NCBI RefSeq assembly: GCF_035222485.1
Contig: NC_085923.1
Span: forward strand, 1,364,001-1,428,000
Length of the DNA: 64,000 nucleotides
Reading direction: 5' to 3'
Origin: Podospora pseudoanserina
Taxonomy: Eukaryota > Ascomycota > Sordariomycetes > Sordariales > Podosporaceae
Shown here: one piece after another, positions 38,588-47,614 of the stretch
Position numbering within the stretch: position 1 is the stretch's first letter
How the letters are laid out: every line of letters starts with the position of its first letter
Position numbers and translations under genes: made by a program
The notes under the pieces: model-generated
The model's database searches: none
Told to the model about the DNA's origin: nothing
The model's input: only the letters and a program-made list of their open reading frames with translations

Positions 38588-38863
38588 TGTCACACGGCAA
38601 AAGCCAACTACCTGCAACCATGCCCAACAACACCGCCGATACTACCGCAAGGAGGGGTAACTGCACGTTGAGAACCTCTCATTCAAAGTGAGGCAGGCAA
38701 ACAGAGGCATGGCGGTTATCAAAGGAAGGCCACTGGCCAGGAGGATATCGGAGGACTTGGCGATGGCCTGAGGCCAACAAGGGCACGGGCCACGCGAGGA
38801 AGGATAAAATACGCGTTTGGAAACACCAAGACTGTATCTCTTCTTCTTCTTTTCGGTATCACA
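38588..38863 (+). repeat. 3' LTR of the chromovirus
   Basis: Starts tgtcacacgg right after a purine-rich tract (gagaaggggg and agatgg) and ends ggtatcaca, i.e. TG...CA as in Ty3/gypsy LTRs. It carries a TA-rich box (ggataaaatacgc) that may be the promoter. Confidence 0.9.
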
Positions 38864-38870
38864 GACTTCG

Positions 38871-38990
38871 TTCGGAAGGGATCTTCCTCATCTCGAAATA
38901 CAGGTTTGGTTGTGGCCAGCTTCTTCCACCTTCTCCGCCACCGCTTCGGAAGGGATCTTCCTCATCTCGAAATACAGGTTTGGTTGTGGC
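38871..38990. repeat. 74-bp-period direct duplication at the right edge of the retroelement
   Basis: A 46-base block starting ttcggaagggatcttcctca occurs at 38,871 and again at 38,945 without a visible mismatch. The first copy begins only a few bases past the 3' LTR; the second belongs to the neighbouring host fragment. Confidence 0.9.
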
Positions 38991-39316
38991 TTCTTCCACC
39001 TCTCACCGCTCGGAAATACCTTCCTCCGTAGTCTATTGACCCATGGGACTAATAGCTGGTAATAAGGCGTGAATTTCTTCTTTGCCCTATTGATGAAATC
39101 TCCTTCATCAGATACATGCCCTTTCTTTAGGTCTGCCGGTTTGTCATCACCCTCGTAATTCCAGCTGTCAAACTCAGTTAGTCCAATGTCTTTACCCGGT
39201 CCATTGTAGTGGATACATATTTCAACCGCCGACTTGGCGCAGTGTAGTAGCGGACTGTGCCCTACCTGCGAATTACCTGTTTCTTGCTTTCGGGATCCCC
39301 AATCTAAGGAGATCAT
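38888..39316 (-). pseudogene. Host gene fragment at the right edge of the retroelement
   Basis: A minus-strand frame starting near the ATG at 39316 (MISLDWGSRKQETG) with a conserved-looking block: AVEICIHYNGPGKD, WNYEGDDKPADLKKGHVSDE, FINRAKKKFTPYYQLLVPWV, RLRRKVFPSGERWKKPQPNL. It resembles uncharacterised fungal proteins. The frame runs into the duplicated segment and then into the LTR, so the 3' part is lost. It sits just 3' of the nuclease-kinase gene on the same strand. Confidence 0.5.
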
Positions 39317-39586
39317 AATGTAGAGAAGTTCAGCAGGTGACACGGAAAAATAATACCGGTGAGATTAAATATTCGGCACGTCTGTCAAGACAACATGCTA
39401 TCACTTCCTGCCTGGTTTGTCGACATCTCCTATCAGAGTAATATTGATACAGGGAACGAATCATCTCAATTCAGCACGGCCTAACCAACCACTGGCCCTA
39501 ATTCTCTCCGTTTCCGAACCTGACAAGCTACAGTGGACCCCTGGATCGGCCCGTTGGGCTGCGCTCATGTCGCCAGCGCCGCGATT

Positions 39587-41890
39587 TCAACTTTGCCCGA
39601 AATATCCCGAGATGTCTCTCACAACCTTTTGTAGTTCTTCTGTGAAAGGATCCTTGCATTTCTTCTGTGGTAGTTCCCTCTTCCTCTTCCGGTTTTGGCC
39701 GTTTGGGCTGAGCGGGCCAAGAGGCTGGCGACTGCGGACCTCTGCTCTCTCGAAGTCAACGACCATAATATTTCGGTTGTACATGACGTTGCGTAATTCC
39801 GCATCGCAGTGTAAAACTCGGAGCCGATGAAGTTCGGTATAGGCGATGGCGATTGCGTCGACGGCAACCACCTTGTCGATCCGGTCGACGCATTTGGACA
39901 GTGGCTGCCCAGCCCAACTAAGCAGCAGGAAGTGCTCGGAAACACGGCCATCGCAGTAGTATGGGAGGACCAGGTCTATTAGACCGAGACATACCGGAAC
40001 GTGCCTCCCCTGGATAACAGAGAGCTGATTGTAAATTTTCTCCTCATTCTGTAGGCGGCCACGATTTGCTGACTCGACGCCCTTGGCAACAAGTGTGTAA
40101 CCGTGGGTGGACAGTCGGACCTTGAAGAGCGACCCGACAGCTCCCGCCAGGTACAGCGGTGCGGAGTCGGCGTCACGGCCGCGGTCACCGGCCAGCTGTG
40201 CACGAAGAAGATGCAGAAAGTCGACGCGGCTAATGTGGCCTGGTTTATGATAAGGGGCGTTCGGACAGGACGGGTCTATCGGGCCGCCAAGTGCAAGCCC
40301 AACAAGGCACTGATGGGTGCAGTACGCTCGGTCTTGTATGTCTGGCCGCCTTCCCCTTCCGCCACCTCCTTTTCCAGAGCTTGCGTCCGATGTGGCGACC
40401 GCGCCGCCAGAGGCGCCTGATGTCGCAGGTTTCCTGCCAGAACGAGTCAACCGATCCGCCGTCGGTGAAGGGGGTGGCGGTTCATCATCGTCCTCATGTG
40501 GTAGACCGGACTCGATGCTGGCCTGCTTGCAACTTAATCGAGTCCGAATTGGCGAGCGAGTAAAGCCGCGCCAGCGCTGAGGCTTGTATGGGGAAGCGTG
40601 TTCTTTGTCCTTGCGAACTGTCACTGGGATTTTGCTCAGCACATCTTCGAACTCCACGTCCCAAATGTCAAGTCGTTCAGCGGCGTCGTGCCAGGATTGT
40701 GGGGGCGGTGGCGTAAGGACGGCCTGGAGTATGAAGGCGAAGACCTGCGCGACAGCCGTGCGATGAAGTCTGTTCTCGTCGTCCTCGATCACATCCAAAT
40801 TCGGCACGCACACGTGGTAGAAGACCGTGGCGGGATCGTCTGGAATATAGAGAAAGACGAAGACTTGTCCCGTACAGACGTATCCATACTGCATGCCCTT
40901 GCCGACCATGTAGGAGAAGAGTTGGGTAACGACAGCGGCGGCGAGCGCCCTCGACGCGAGGACAAAGCCCTCGCAGTCCTTGTTGATCACGTCTCGTCTC
41001 GGTTGGATATCAGACGCCAACCCGGTAACAATTTCATCCTGGCTTAGCTTGTGTGGCGCCTTGTACTCAATGGCCATCGCCGGGATGTTGGCGCCGTCTG
41101 CCGTCCTGTATATGCAAAACTGGTCCGCTCGGTTGCCTTTCCCTTTCGCGCCGCGACGCGGTTTTCGGATCGCTGCGGTCGTTGTGAGGGGTGTATCTGT
41201 GGCATGGCTCCCGGCAAGGGACATGCGCTCGAGAGGCTTGGAAAGTGTGTCGTCGACGGTGCCGAGATTCGTGTGGCTCTCGAACATCACGGTTCCCCGT
41301 AGGCCAAGGGAGTCTCGGAGCTGCGTGTTTTCGGATACTGCAGCAAACAGCTTCTGTACTGCATTCTCGACGGTGTCGCGCTCGAAGGAGCGAAGGCCTT
41401 GCTCGCTGCTGATCGGGTTGATCAAAGACTCAACATAGGCCATCTGGTGTTGGGATGGGAACACAGGGTTATCGGCGAAGGACGGGATGGAGAGCTGTTT
41501 CCATATTTCCTCTTGCCTTGCTGGAAAGTCGTGCCATTCAGCGATTCGTTGGGGGTAAAGACGGCCGACGGGATTGGTCGTGTCACCTTGGGTGGTCAGA
41601 GAACGGTCGGTGACGACCTGGATAGCAAGACTGAGAGAGTGACAGGTCTCAAGATAACCCTCCAGTGCTTGTAGCTGCGATTTTCTTGCAATCTCTTCAG
41701 CTTTTTCGCGTCGGCGTTGCTCCTCTTCTCGTCGGCGTTGCTCCTCTTCTCGTCGGCGTTGCTCCTCTTCTCGTCGGCGTTGCTCATCGAAGGCGCGATT
41801 CTCCGCTTCTTCGCGCAGGCGTTGTTGCTCCGAAGCCTGGAGCTTAGCTTGCGCAAGAGCCTCTCGTAGTCTGGCAAGCTCGTCGGCCAT
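39587..41890 (-). CDS. Nuclease-like plus kinase-like two-domain protein
   Basis: One uninterrupted exon, 767 residues, starting at the ATG at 41890. Residues 1-65 form a charged coiled coil with four EEQRRR repeats. Residues about 190-400 hold a restriction-endonuclease-like (PD-(D/E)xK) pattern: DQFCIYRTADG, then the core AMAIEYKAPHKLSQDEIVTG with Glu-x-Lys, then helices and strands (YGYVCTGQVFVFLYIPDD). A Pro/Ser/Lys-rich linker follows. Residues about 590-740 resemble a small kinase: VAKGVE with the strand-3 lysine, NEEKIYNQL, LLLSWAGQPLSK (hinge), the catalytic loop LHCDAELRNVMY (His-Cys-Asp...Asn) and VVDFERAE in place of DFG. All key kinase residues are present. The pairing recalls fungal effector- or conflict-type proteins that combine such nucleases with kinases; the role here is unknown. 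Confidence 0.85.
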   Translation of the reverse strand: MADELARLREALAQAKLQASEQQRLREEAENRAFDEQRRREEEQRRREEEQRRREEEQRRREKAEEIARKSQLQALEGYLETCHSLSLAIQVVTDRSLTTQGDTTNPVGRLYPQRIAEWHDFPARQEEIWKQLSIPSFADNPVFPSQHQMAYVESLINPISSEQGLRSFERDTVENAVQKLFAAVSENTQLRDSLGLRGTVMFESHTNLGTVDDTLSKPLERMSLAGSHATDTPLTTTAAIRKPRRGAKGKGNRADQFCIYRTADGANIPAMAIEYKAPHKLSQDEIVTGLASDIQPRRDVINKDCEGFVLASRALAAAVVTQLFSYMVGKGMQYGYVCTGQVFVFLYIPDDPATVFYHVCVPNLDVIEDDENRLHRTAVAQVFAFILQAVLTPPPPQSWHDAAERLDIWDVEFEDVLSKIPVTVRKDKEHASPYKPQRWRGFTRSPIRTRLSCKQASIESGLPHEDDDEPPPPSPTADRLTRSGRKPATSGASGGAVATSDASSGKGGGGRGRRPDIQDRAYCTHQCLVGLALGGPIDPSCPNAPYHKPGHISRVDFLHLLRAQLAGDRGRDADSAPLYLAGAVGSLFKVRLSTHGYTLVAKGVESANRGRLQNEEKIYNQLSVIQGRHVPVCLGLIDLVLPYYCDGRVSEHFLLLSWAGQPLSKCVDRIDKVVAVDAIAIAYTELHRLRVLHCDAELRNVMYNRNIMVVDFERAEVRSRQPLGPLSPNGQNRKRKRELPQKKCKDPFTEELQKVVRDISGYFGQS
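41706..41789. repeat. Coding minisatellite, 21-bp unit, about four copies
   Basis: Head-to-tail copies containing cgtcggcgttgctcctcttc encode the EEQRRR heptads in the coiled coil of the nuclease-kinase gene. Since 21 is a multiple of three, unit number can vary without shifting the frame. Confidence 0.9.
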
Positions 41891-42376
41891 TGCGAATGTG
41901 TAGAAAAAGGCGTTCTTGACGGTGGAACGATTGGATTCGAAAGTGTGAAGTTGCCGAAGGAACGTGCACCCAGAATTGTTTCTGACACGCGCGGCAAAAC
42001 CGGCAAGTTCCGAGCTACCGCTTGTCCATCCTTTCCAACCCTCGTCACCAACATGGATAAAATGCTCACATCTTTTGGATACATTCTCAGCTAGCCATTT
42101 CTTGTTGTTTCACCAATCCCTGCTCCTGCCGCCCCCTCATCCATCCATCATTATCTGTGATATTAACCACCCCCCTTGAGTGCCAGCTAAACCCCGCCGA
42201 ACATTCATTTTTCCCCTTCCTCCCCTTTTCATAGCCTGGCAGAAGTGTGGGAAGAGACGGGCATTCTGCTTTGTTTGTGGCAGATGATAGCCTGGTGCTA
42301 CTTTTGGAGCAGAATGAGAAGTGAATAAAGACGCCACCAGCAGCCTGTCCTTCTTTACCAGAGCCCTGCTCTCCGC
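41891..42376. promoter_or_regulatory. Promoter region of the nuclease-kinase gene
   Basis: 486 bases between two minus-strand genes. No gene or repeat visible; it must hold the promoter of the gene ending at 39587 and the 3' flank of the small gene to its right. Confidence 0.45.
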
Positions 42377-42893
42377 CTATCGATGACATGAATACAGGCT
42401 GACGTCTTGAACCTGCTGAATGTGCAAAACATCCTTCAAATATGTCTTTAGCTCCAGATGGCGGCGACTATGTTCGTTATCCAGGTCCATCAAAGCCCCA
42501 TCGCCAAGACTATCAAAGGTCTCAGCAGTGGACGTGCCCTTTAACAGCATAGTGACGGTCCAAACACCATGAACCTGTTGGAAAATACAGACCTTAAAGG
42601 CCGCAGATGGGGATGGGATGACGTAGTTTTCTCCTGGTGTGTACTCGAAACAGAAATATGCGTTGGGGCCCAGGATATGGTTGAGGATCTTCACACCAAG
42701 TTCCATCGACTTGGTTGATACGTTGGAAAGGTCACGCAATTCTCCGATGGCATCTCGAGCAAGCTTGCGCTCCGCATCATCAACCTCTGATATATATCGT
42801 TAGCCTGTCCTCCAACACTCAAAAGGGAAGAAGATAAGTAACAAAAGGCTAGCAAAGGAAGCCGACACTTACATTCTTGAAAAGGCTGGGCAT
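42377..42893 (-). CDS. Small unrecognised protein, two exons
   Basis: Best model: exon 1 42893-42873 (MPSLFKN), an 88-bp intron (GTAAGT...CAGAG) and exon 2 42784-42377, giving 142 residues in phase. Exon 2 reads VDDAERKLARDAIGELRDLS, KSMELGVKILNHILGPNAYF, CFEYTPGENYVIPSPSAAFK, VCIFQQVHGVWTVTMLLKG and ends DVSLYSCHR. It has alternating helix and strand character and no signal peptide in this model. An upstream hydrophobic frame (WIVLLVAAFILAPWS) lies nearby but lacks an ATG and does not splice in phase. I do not recognise the family; a stress-response or effector-like role would be a guess. Confidence 0.5.
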
Positions 42894-44626
42894 CGTGATC
42901 CAAGACTGGGTTTGACCAGGGGGCTAAGATAAAGGCAGCAACTAGCAGAACGATCCAAACCAATCAGACAAGTCACAGGATGGTTTCTGCTGGCTGGTAC
43001 ACATAGTTACGTACCTGAGTGACCACTGGAATATGGGAGGACGCAAGACCTTACGATGCGGTGCTTTAAGACGTAACCCCAACAGAGGTTCGACAGGCAA
43101 TTAATGGCAATGTGAGCGGTGAGGATTGGATTTGTGGCAAGGCGAATTGACTTACTGGGCAAAGGTCAGAGTCGAGACGGAGATCGGCGACCGCGATAGG
43201 TAGAAAAAATGAGTGAAGGCCGAAGCACAGATGTCAGAGGAATGAGAGGCAGAAGTATTGACTCTTCAATGGGAAAAAACTGGTTGCAGAAAGGTGGAAG
43301 AGGAGGAACCCAGCTTTGTAGACAATCGAGTGGAAAGGCATTCGCAGGACGTCTTCCGAGCGAAAAACCCCCGCCGAGCGCAAGAACAAACGGTAGTTGC
43401 GTGATGTTGAAAATGGAAAAAGTGAAAAGGTTTGCTCTCTGCCAAAAGCCTTCGTCAAAACGCAGTGACCAGTTAACTCGGCAAGAGGTGATAAGTGAAG
43501 AAGGAAGGAGTACAATAGGGAATACCAACTACGGTTGAAATTCGGAAGGAGGGAAGGTTGGGATGGGACTCTTACTTGGTGAAGCCGACGGGCGTCTCTC
43601 GCGCTGAGTGGAGGATCTCTCTGACTGGTTGCGATTGGTTTCCCTAAAGAAGAATAAGGAATCGCAATCTCTCAGCGCCTGCTTTATATATAAGTGTTGG
43701 ATGAAGGTCAACTGTGCGTAAGGTCTTTCCCTGACTATGGTTCTAAGTCTCTATGATGTCGGGAGAGGATGTGGTCAGGTCGATCGGAGCAGATGTAGAA
43801 ACGAGGCTTCCTTACCTACGAAAGTAGTGGAGGTGATGTTTTTTCCACCTAATCTCTCCCCTGCCTGTCTACCAGAGAAAGTAGCGAGCACACGAATTTC
43901 CTCGTACCTGCAAAGGCTGTGGAAGCGATGTCTTTTCCATCCGATCTCCATCCTACCATTACATCATCCCCCCGTTCTGTCCAGCAGAGGAACTAATACA
44001 AATATACAGTTAGATCCCATCATTTCCACGCAGTAACCCAAAATTCCGTGTTTTAGACTGGTGGTTTAGACCTTGTCACCTCCGCCTCCGCGCCATGCAG
44101 AATAGCGGCAGCCTCTCATATATACCCAGCCCCTTCTTCACAAAGTCGGCTGCATCACCCTCCCCATCAGCTGCGCTACCCAACTGGGATCGCGCCAGCA
44201 CTAGAATCGGAACAGTAAGCTTCGTCTCCACCCGCAGCATAAAAGGCGTAATCTGCTACTGGCCCAAAGTTCTTAATTATAACCTCAGAGGAGGCTGGCG
44301 AAAAAGGGATCTCGTCGTATAGGGCAGCACCAAGTCGCTCTCAGGCGAAACAATGAAAAGTCTTAGGGAATAAGGTACTTGGAATATATTCAGACTCTAT
44401 AAGCATACATTCGCTATATATTTACACCGAATTTACAGTGTGCTCTTCTACCATAAAGATCCTCTGCCCAAGTAAAGGAGGTGAACGTCGATATTATAAG
44501 GAAAAGAACGGCCATCCCCATCCCCAAAGCCGCCTATCCACCCAGTATAACCTCATCGATCTAGTGCGCGGATTAGGGTAATATATTAACTTGAGATAAC
44601 CCAAGCCGGTGCAGCAAATTTTCTCT
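42894..44626. other. Non-coding stretch with imperfect repeats
   Basis: 1.7 kb. Short frames only. Around 43,815-43,955 a segment with ggaggtgatgttttttccac recurs imperfectly about 90 bases later as ggaagcgatgtcttttccat. AT-rich from 44,330 to 44,620. It looks like decayed repeat DNA. Confidence 0.5.
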
Positions 44627-45890
44627 CTAAATACAGCTGACCAAGTCTAGTGGAATTTTACGCGGCTGTCCTCGACGTTTCATTATCCCGGCCGCGCCAG
44701 ACCGGTGTCCCATCTTAGGCTTTATAGCCTTCCACTTAGCCAGGAAATTGCCCATATTTTTCAGATGGCTTTCATGTTCAAGGGTTGCTTTCCACCGAAC
44801 CCGGTAATGCGGCTTGTCGTCGTAAAATTCCTCGCCGATAATGTCCTCAGCTTCCCATCCATCAAGTAGGATATCATTGTCTCCGTTAAGAGATACTTCT
44901 CCCTGGCTCTCTGGGCCGGCGTTGCTGGAAACCAAGGGCTCTGGCGCGTCGCTATCGTTGGAACCAGCGTCGACACCTTTGCCTGCTCAGATATGTCAAC
45001 ATGTTGCCCTGCCGAGAAGTGCGAGATCTAAGCACATACCTGTACCAGTTACACGGCCGAATTTCACCCTGTTGCGTGCATTTTGTAGGAGCCTGTCCAG
45101 TGACTCAAAATATATATCGGATCGGCCCTCGTCAAGATCATCATCAGACTCATCATCGCTCGAGATCAGGATAACATCGTCTGCTGACGTCCCAGCACCA
45201 CCACGTGAAAGATGCTGTGCATTCTCCAGCAGCGGGAGGTGCAAAGGAACCCCAAAGGTCGCTGTAGAGGGGTCAAGTGCCGGCTGGCGCTCCATCAAAT
45301 CTCCTACCCGCGTCGCAGTCCCACTTAACCCAGTAATCGATCACGTTGTCCCGGCTCTTGGCTGGTTTAGTAAGGTTCACAAATACCACTTTCCCAACCC
45401 GCCGCTAATGAATGACCTCTGCGAAATCCCTGATGAGGTGCCGAAACTCGTGTGTCGCGAGGCTTGTTCCCATAATCAGAAAGACGTCCAGGCGAAGCGA
45501 CTGGTCATGCCGTACAACAGCGGAGATCGACTCAGCTCGGGGGTTCAGTTCACCATAGAGCACAATATCAGGTCGAAGCCTCCCAATTGTGGATGCGCGT
45601 TTCCCTATTGCTTTTCTATCGTTGGATATCTTAGTGCAGGCTGGGCAAGCGACTCTGGATCCAAAACAGTTTCCATTTCTCGGCCACCCTGCTTTCAGAC
45701 GAAAACTGGTCGGAAGTCCTAGATTTGGTGAGGTACAGGTAAGAGAAGAGGTCGTAATATTTACAGGAATGCCTGAGTTTGTGCTGATGCCAGCCCCTGC
45801 GAGTGTCACGATCTTAGATGCGATACCGAGGAGGTTAGCGATGGTTTGCAGATGGTGGTGGTCGTCTGGGTGTAGTTGGTGATCATTTTG
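44627..45890 (-). pseudogene. Sirtuin (Hst3/Hst4-like) relic followed by a chromodomain
   Basis: Minus-strand pieces in order: LLGIASKIVTLAGAGISTNS with GIP, an apparent intron (GTAAAT...AATCTAG) and DFRP, i.e. the NAD-binding start GAGISTNSGIPDFR; then, after missing sequence, CPACTKISNDRKAIGKR (zinc cysteines), GRLRPDIVLYGELNPRAESI, LDVFLIMGTSLATHEFRHLI, VVFVNLTKPAKSRDNVIDYW. These are the C-terminal signatures of Hst3/Hst4-type deacetylases. The middle of the catalytic domain, including the catalytic His region, is gone and the frame changes, so the enzyme is dead. Downstream follow an acidic stretch (ILISSDDESDDDLDEG) and a chromodomain-like block, WEAEDIIGEEFYDDKPHYRV with RWKATLEHESHLKNMGNFLA. 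Whether deacetylase and chromodomain were ever one protein is unclear. Confidence 0.65.
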
Positions 45891-47614
45891 CACCGATGTA
45901 GCGTTGAACGGCGACTGGTGGTTACAGATGGAGGCTGTGTGATGAAAACGAGATGACTCTATAAAGTACCGGGGCTCACTGGCTGGGGAAGGCGAAAATC
46001 GACGGATGAGGGAAGAAGAAGGAGGAGGTCCAGGACGGGTCGAAGAGGGGATTATATACCCAAAGCTCTAGGTGTCCAAGCCTCGGTCAGGCCAGCTGTG
46101 GGATAGCCTATAGCCCCTCCCCACGAAGCAGGTGCTTGGATAAATTCATAGGGACATCTAGTGGCCGTCCAAGAGCCAGGGTTAGCATAAAGTCGAGTAA
46201 ATGTTTCTGAGCACGTTCCTTCTCAGGGGCAGTAAACAAATGTTACCTGGTTGGCTTAGAAACTAAAAGGGGAGTAGATCTAGCAACTAGAATTTCCAAA
46301 CTTTTTTGGTAACTCCGATATTTTTTCGAGCCTCTGCCCAACTAAGAGCAGACTTATCGAGGATGACGGTTGTAAGGGTCAACCTCAAATCTGCATCGGT
46401 TGCCCGGTCAACCACAGTTCACCGTCAGCAACCTCAGGCTCACCAGTACAGAACCAACCGCCATCGGAAGACCCCGTTCTCGATGACAGCACCAGTTTTA
46501 ACAGCCGAACGCTGTCACTGACAACGTTTCCAGTAGGCCAATGAATGACCGAGGGAAGACGCCAAAGCCCTGGTCGCGGAGCTATTTTCTAATGCTGAGC
46601 TGAGTTGAACCGTAACTTGGGTTGTGGAGATACTTGTCGTCGCCGTCTGAGGTCTGCGGTGGCTACAAGTCCATCAACCCACCCAGTGGTGCATAGTCAC
46701 CGTCCCCTTCAACCTAAGTCCACCTCCCCTACCAGTCCAATCAACACTTCCCAGCACCTATCCAGACTACCTACTCGATAACAACTACACGAGACTGTCC
46801 TCGGACTACTACCGCTCGGTCGCAGCCCCTGAGCTCTCTCACTTCTTTGGTCGATCATTATGGTGCAAATCACTCGTCAAGACAAGCCACCAATTCCCAC
46901 AGTTATTCTGGCCTTTTGACCCTATCTAGCCTTCATCAACAACTCAAAGTCCATTCTACTCAAACTATCCACCACCACAACGAAAATAAATTAAGGAGGT
47001 CAAATTAGATATCTTGTCTTCATGAAATGAACGTAACCTTTAGCAGTTCATCAGTCCATTAATTTAGCAGCACAAGATGGTCTACTATTTGGTTGCAGAA
47101 AGAGCACTATGCTACATTCTAGCGCTATTTAGTGAAGTAGCATAAGGCTCGGAATATTTATTGTCAGGCTAGTGATCACAGGCATGATATTAACTCCATA
47201 GGTACTGGGGAATAGCGTGTAAAGCGTATCATAAGAATTAGTGTAAGCAATGGTACGGTTTCTGCCGCAGCAGATTGCCCTGGATTGCTACTCGGTTTAT
47301 CTGCATTAACAACACAAGACTGATTTCTAGTTTCTCCTCCTCCGCTTCGCCTTCCTTTTTGGTCTATGCGTCTGTATCAACTCAGGGTGAATGTACTTTC
47401 GTGAATCCAATCGTTCTTTCACTCGCCGCCTTTCCAGCGCAACAGATACCACACACCCTCTATATCCCGGGTAGCACGCAGAACATCTATACCCCAGTAT
47501 AGCCCTCTATATTCCGTATTAGGCTTTTTGGTAAGCTCCTTGCTTTTGATGGTTTTCTGAGGCTTCCAACTACAGGTTCCATCAACCCCTTCCACAAATA
47601 CATCCTCTCCCTAT
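45891..47614. other. AT-rich gap
   Basis: 1.7 kb without a defensible gene. An open frame without an ATG around 46,660-46,928 (plus) reads fairly protein-like (PDYLLDNNYTRLSSDYYRSV) but has no match I know. The left end should hold the former sirtuin promoter. Confidence 0.45.

Larger units (their letters stand above)
32035..38863 (+). mobile_element. Ty3/gypsy chromovirus LTR retrotransposon, broken
   Basis: A fossil chromovirus read on the plus strand. Parts in order: 5' LTR (32,035-32,278); a coiled-coil-rich gag-like region (about 32,440-33,700); a gag region with a CCHC zinc knuckle, CWRCGRNNHHTLAC (about 33,900-34,950); retroviral-type protease (about 35,080-35,500); reverse transcriptase with the VDDILIY active-site box (about 35,600-36,450); RNase H (about 36,530-36,900); integrase with an HHCC zinc region and the DDE core (about 37,200-38,000); a C-terminal chromodomain, KYLVKWEGWPQRKHWTWEP (about 38,380-38,460); a purine-rich tract just before the 3' LTR (38,588-38,863). 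The chromodomain after integrase defines chromoviruses. The two LTRs are about 99 percent alike over their shared 244 bases, so the insertion is young, yet the coding regions are broken, with roughly half a dozen breaks. No target duplication is visible. Confidence 0.93.

Noticed and set aside
42691-42963. Hydrophobic start (WIVLLVAAFILAPWS) as a signal peptide for the small gene at 42.4-42.9 kb
   Set aside because: The frame has no ATG, is preceded by a stop, and joining it to exon 2 creates a TAG.
43166-43528. Minus-strand 120-residue frame
   Set aside because: Low-complexity hydrophobic sequence without initiation context or splice signals fitting the neighbouring small gene.
46660-46928. 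About 90 open codons with protein-like sequence, no ATG
   Set aside because: No start, no splice partner found and no family known to me; may be an old exon remnant but not supportable.
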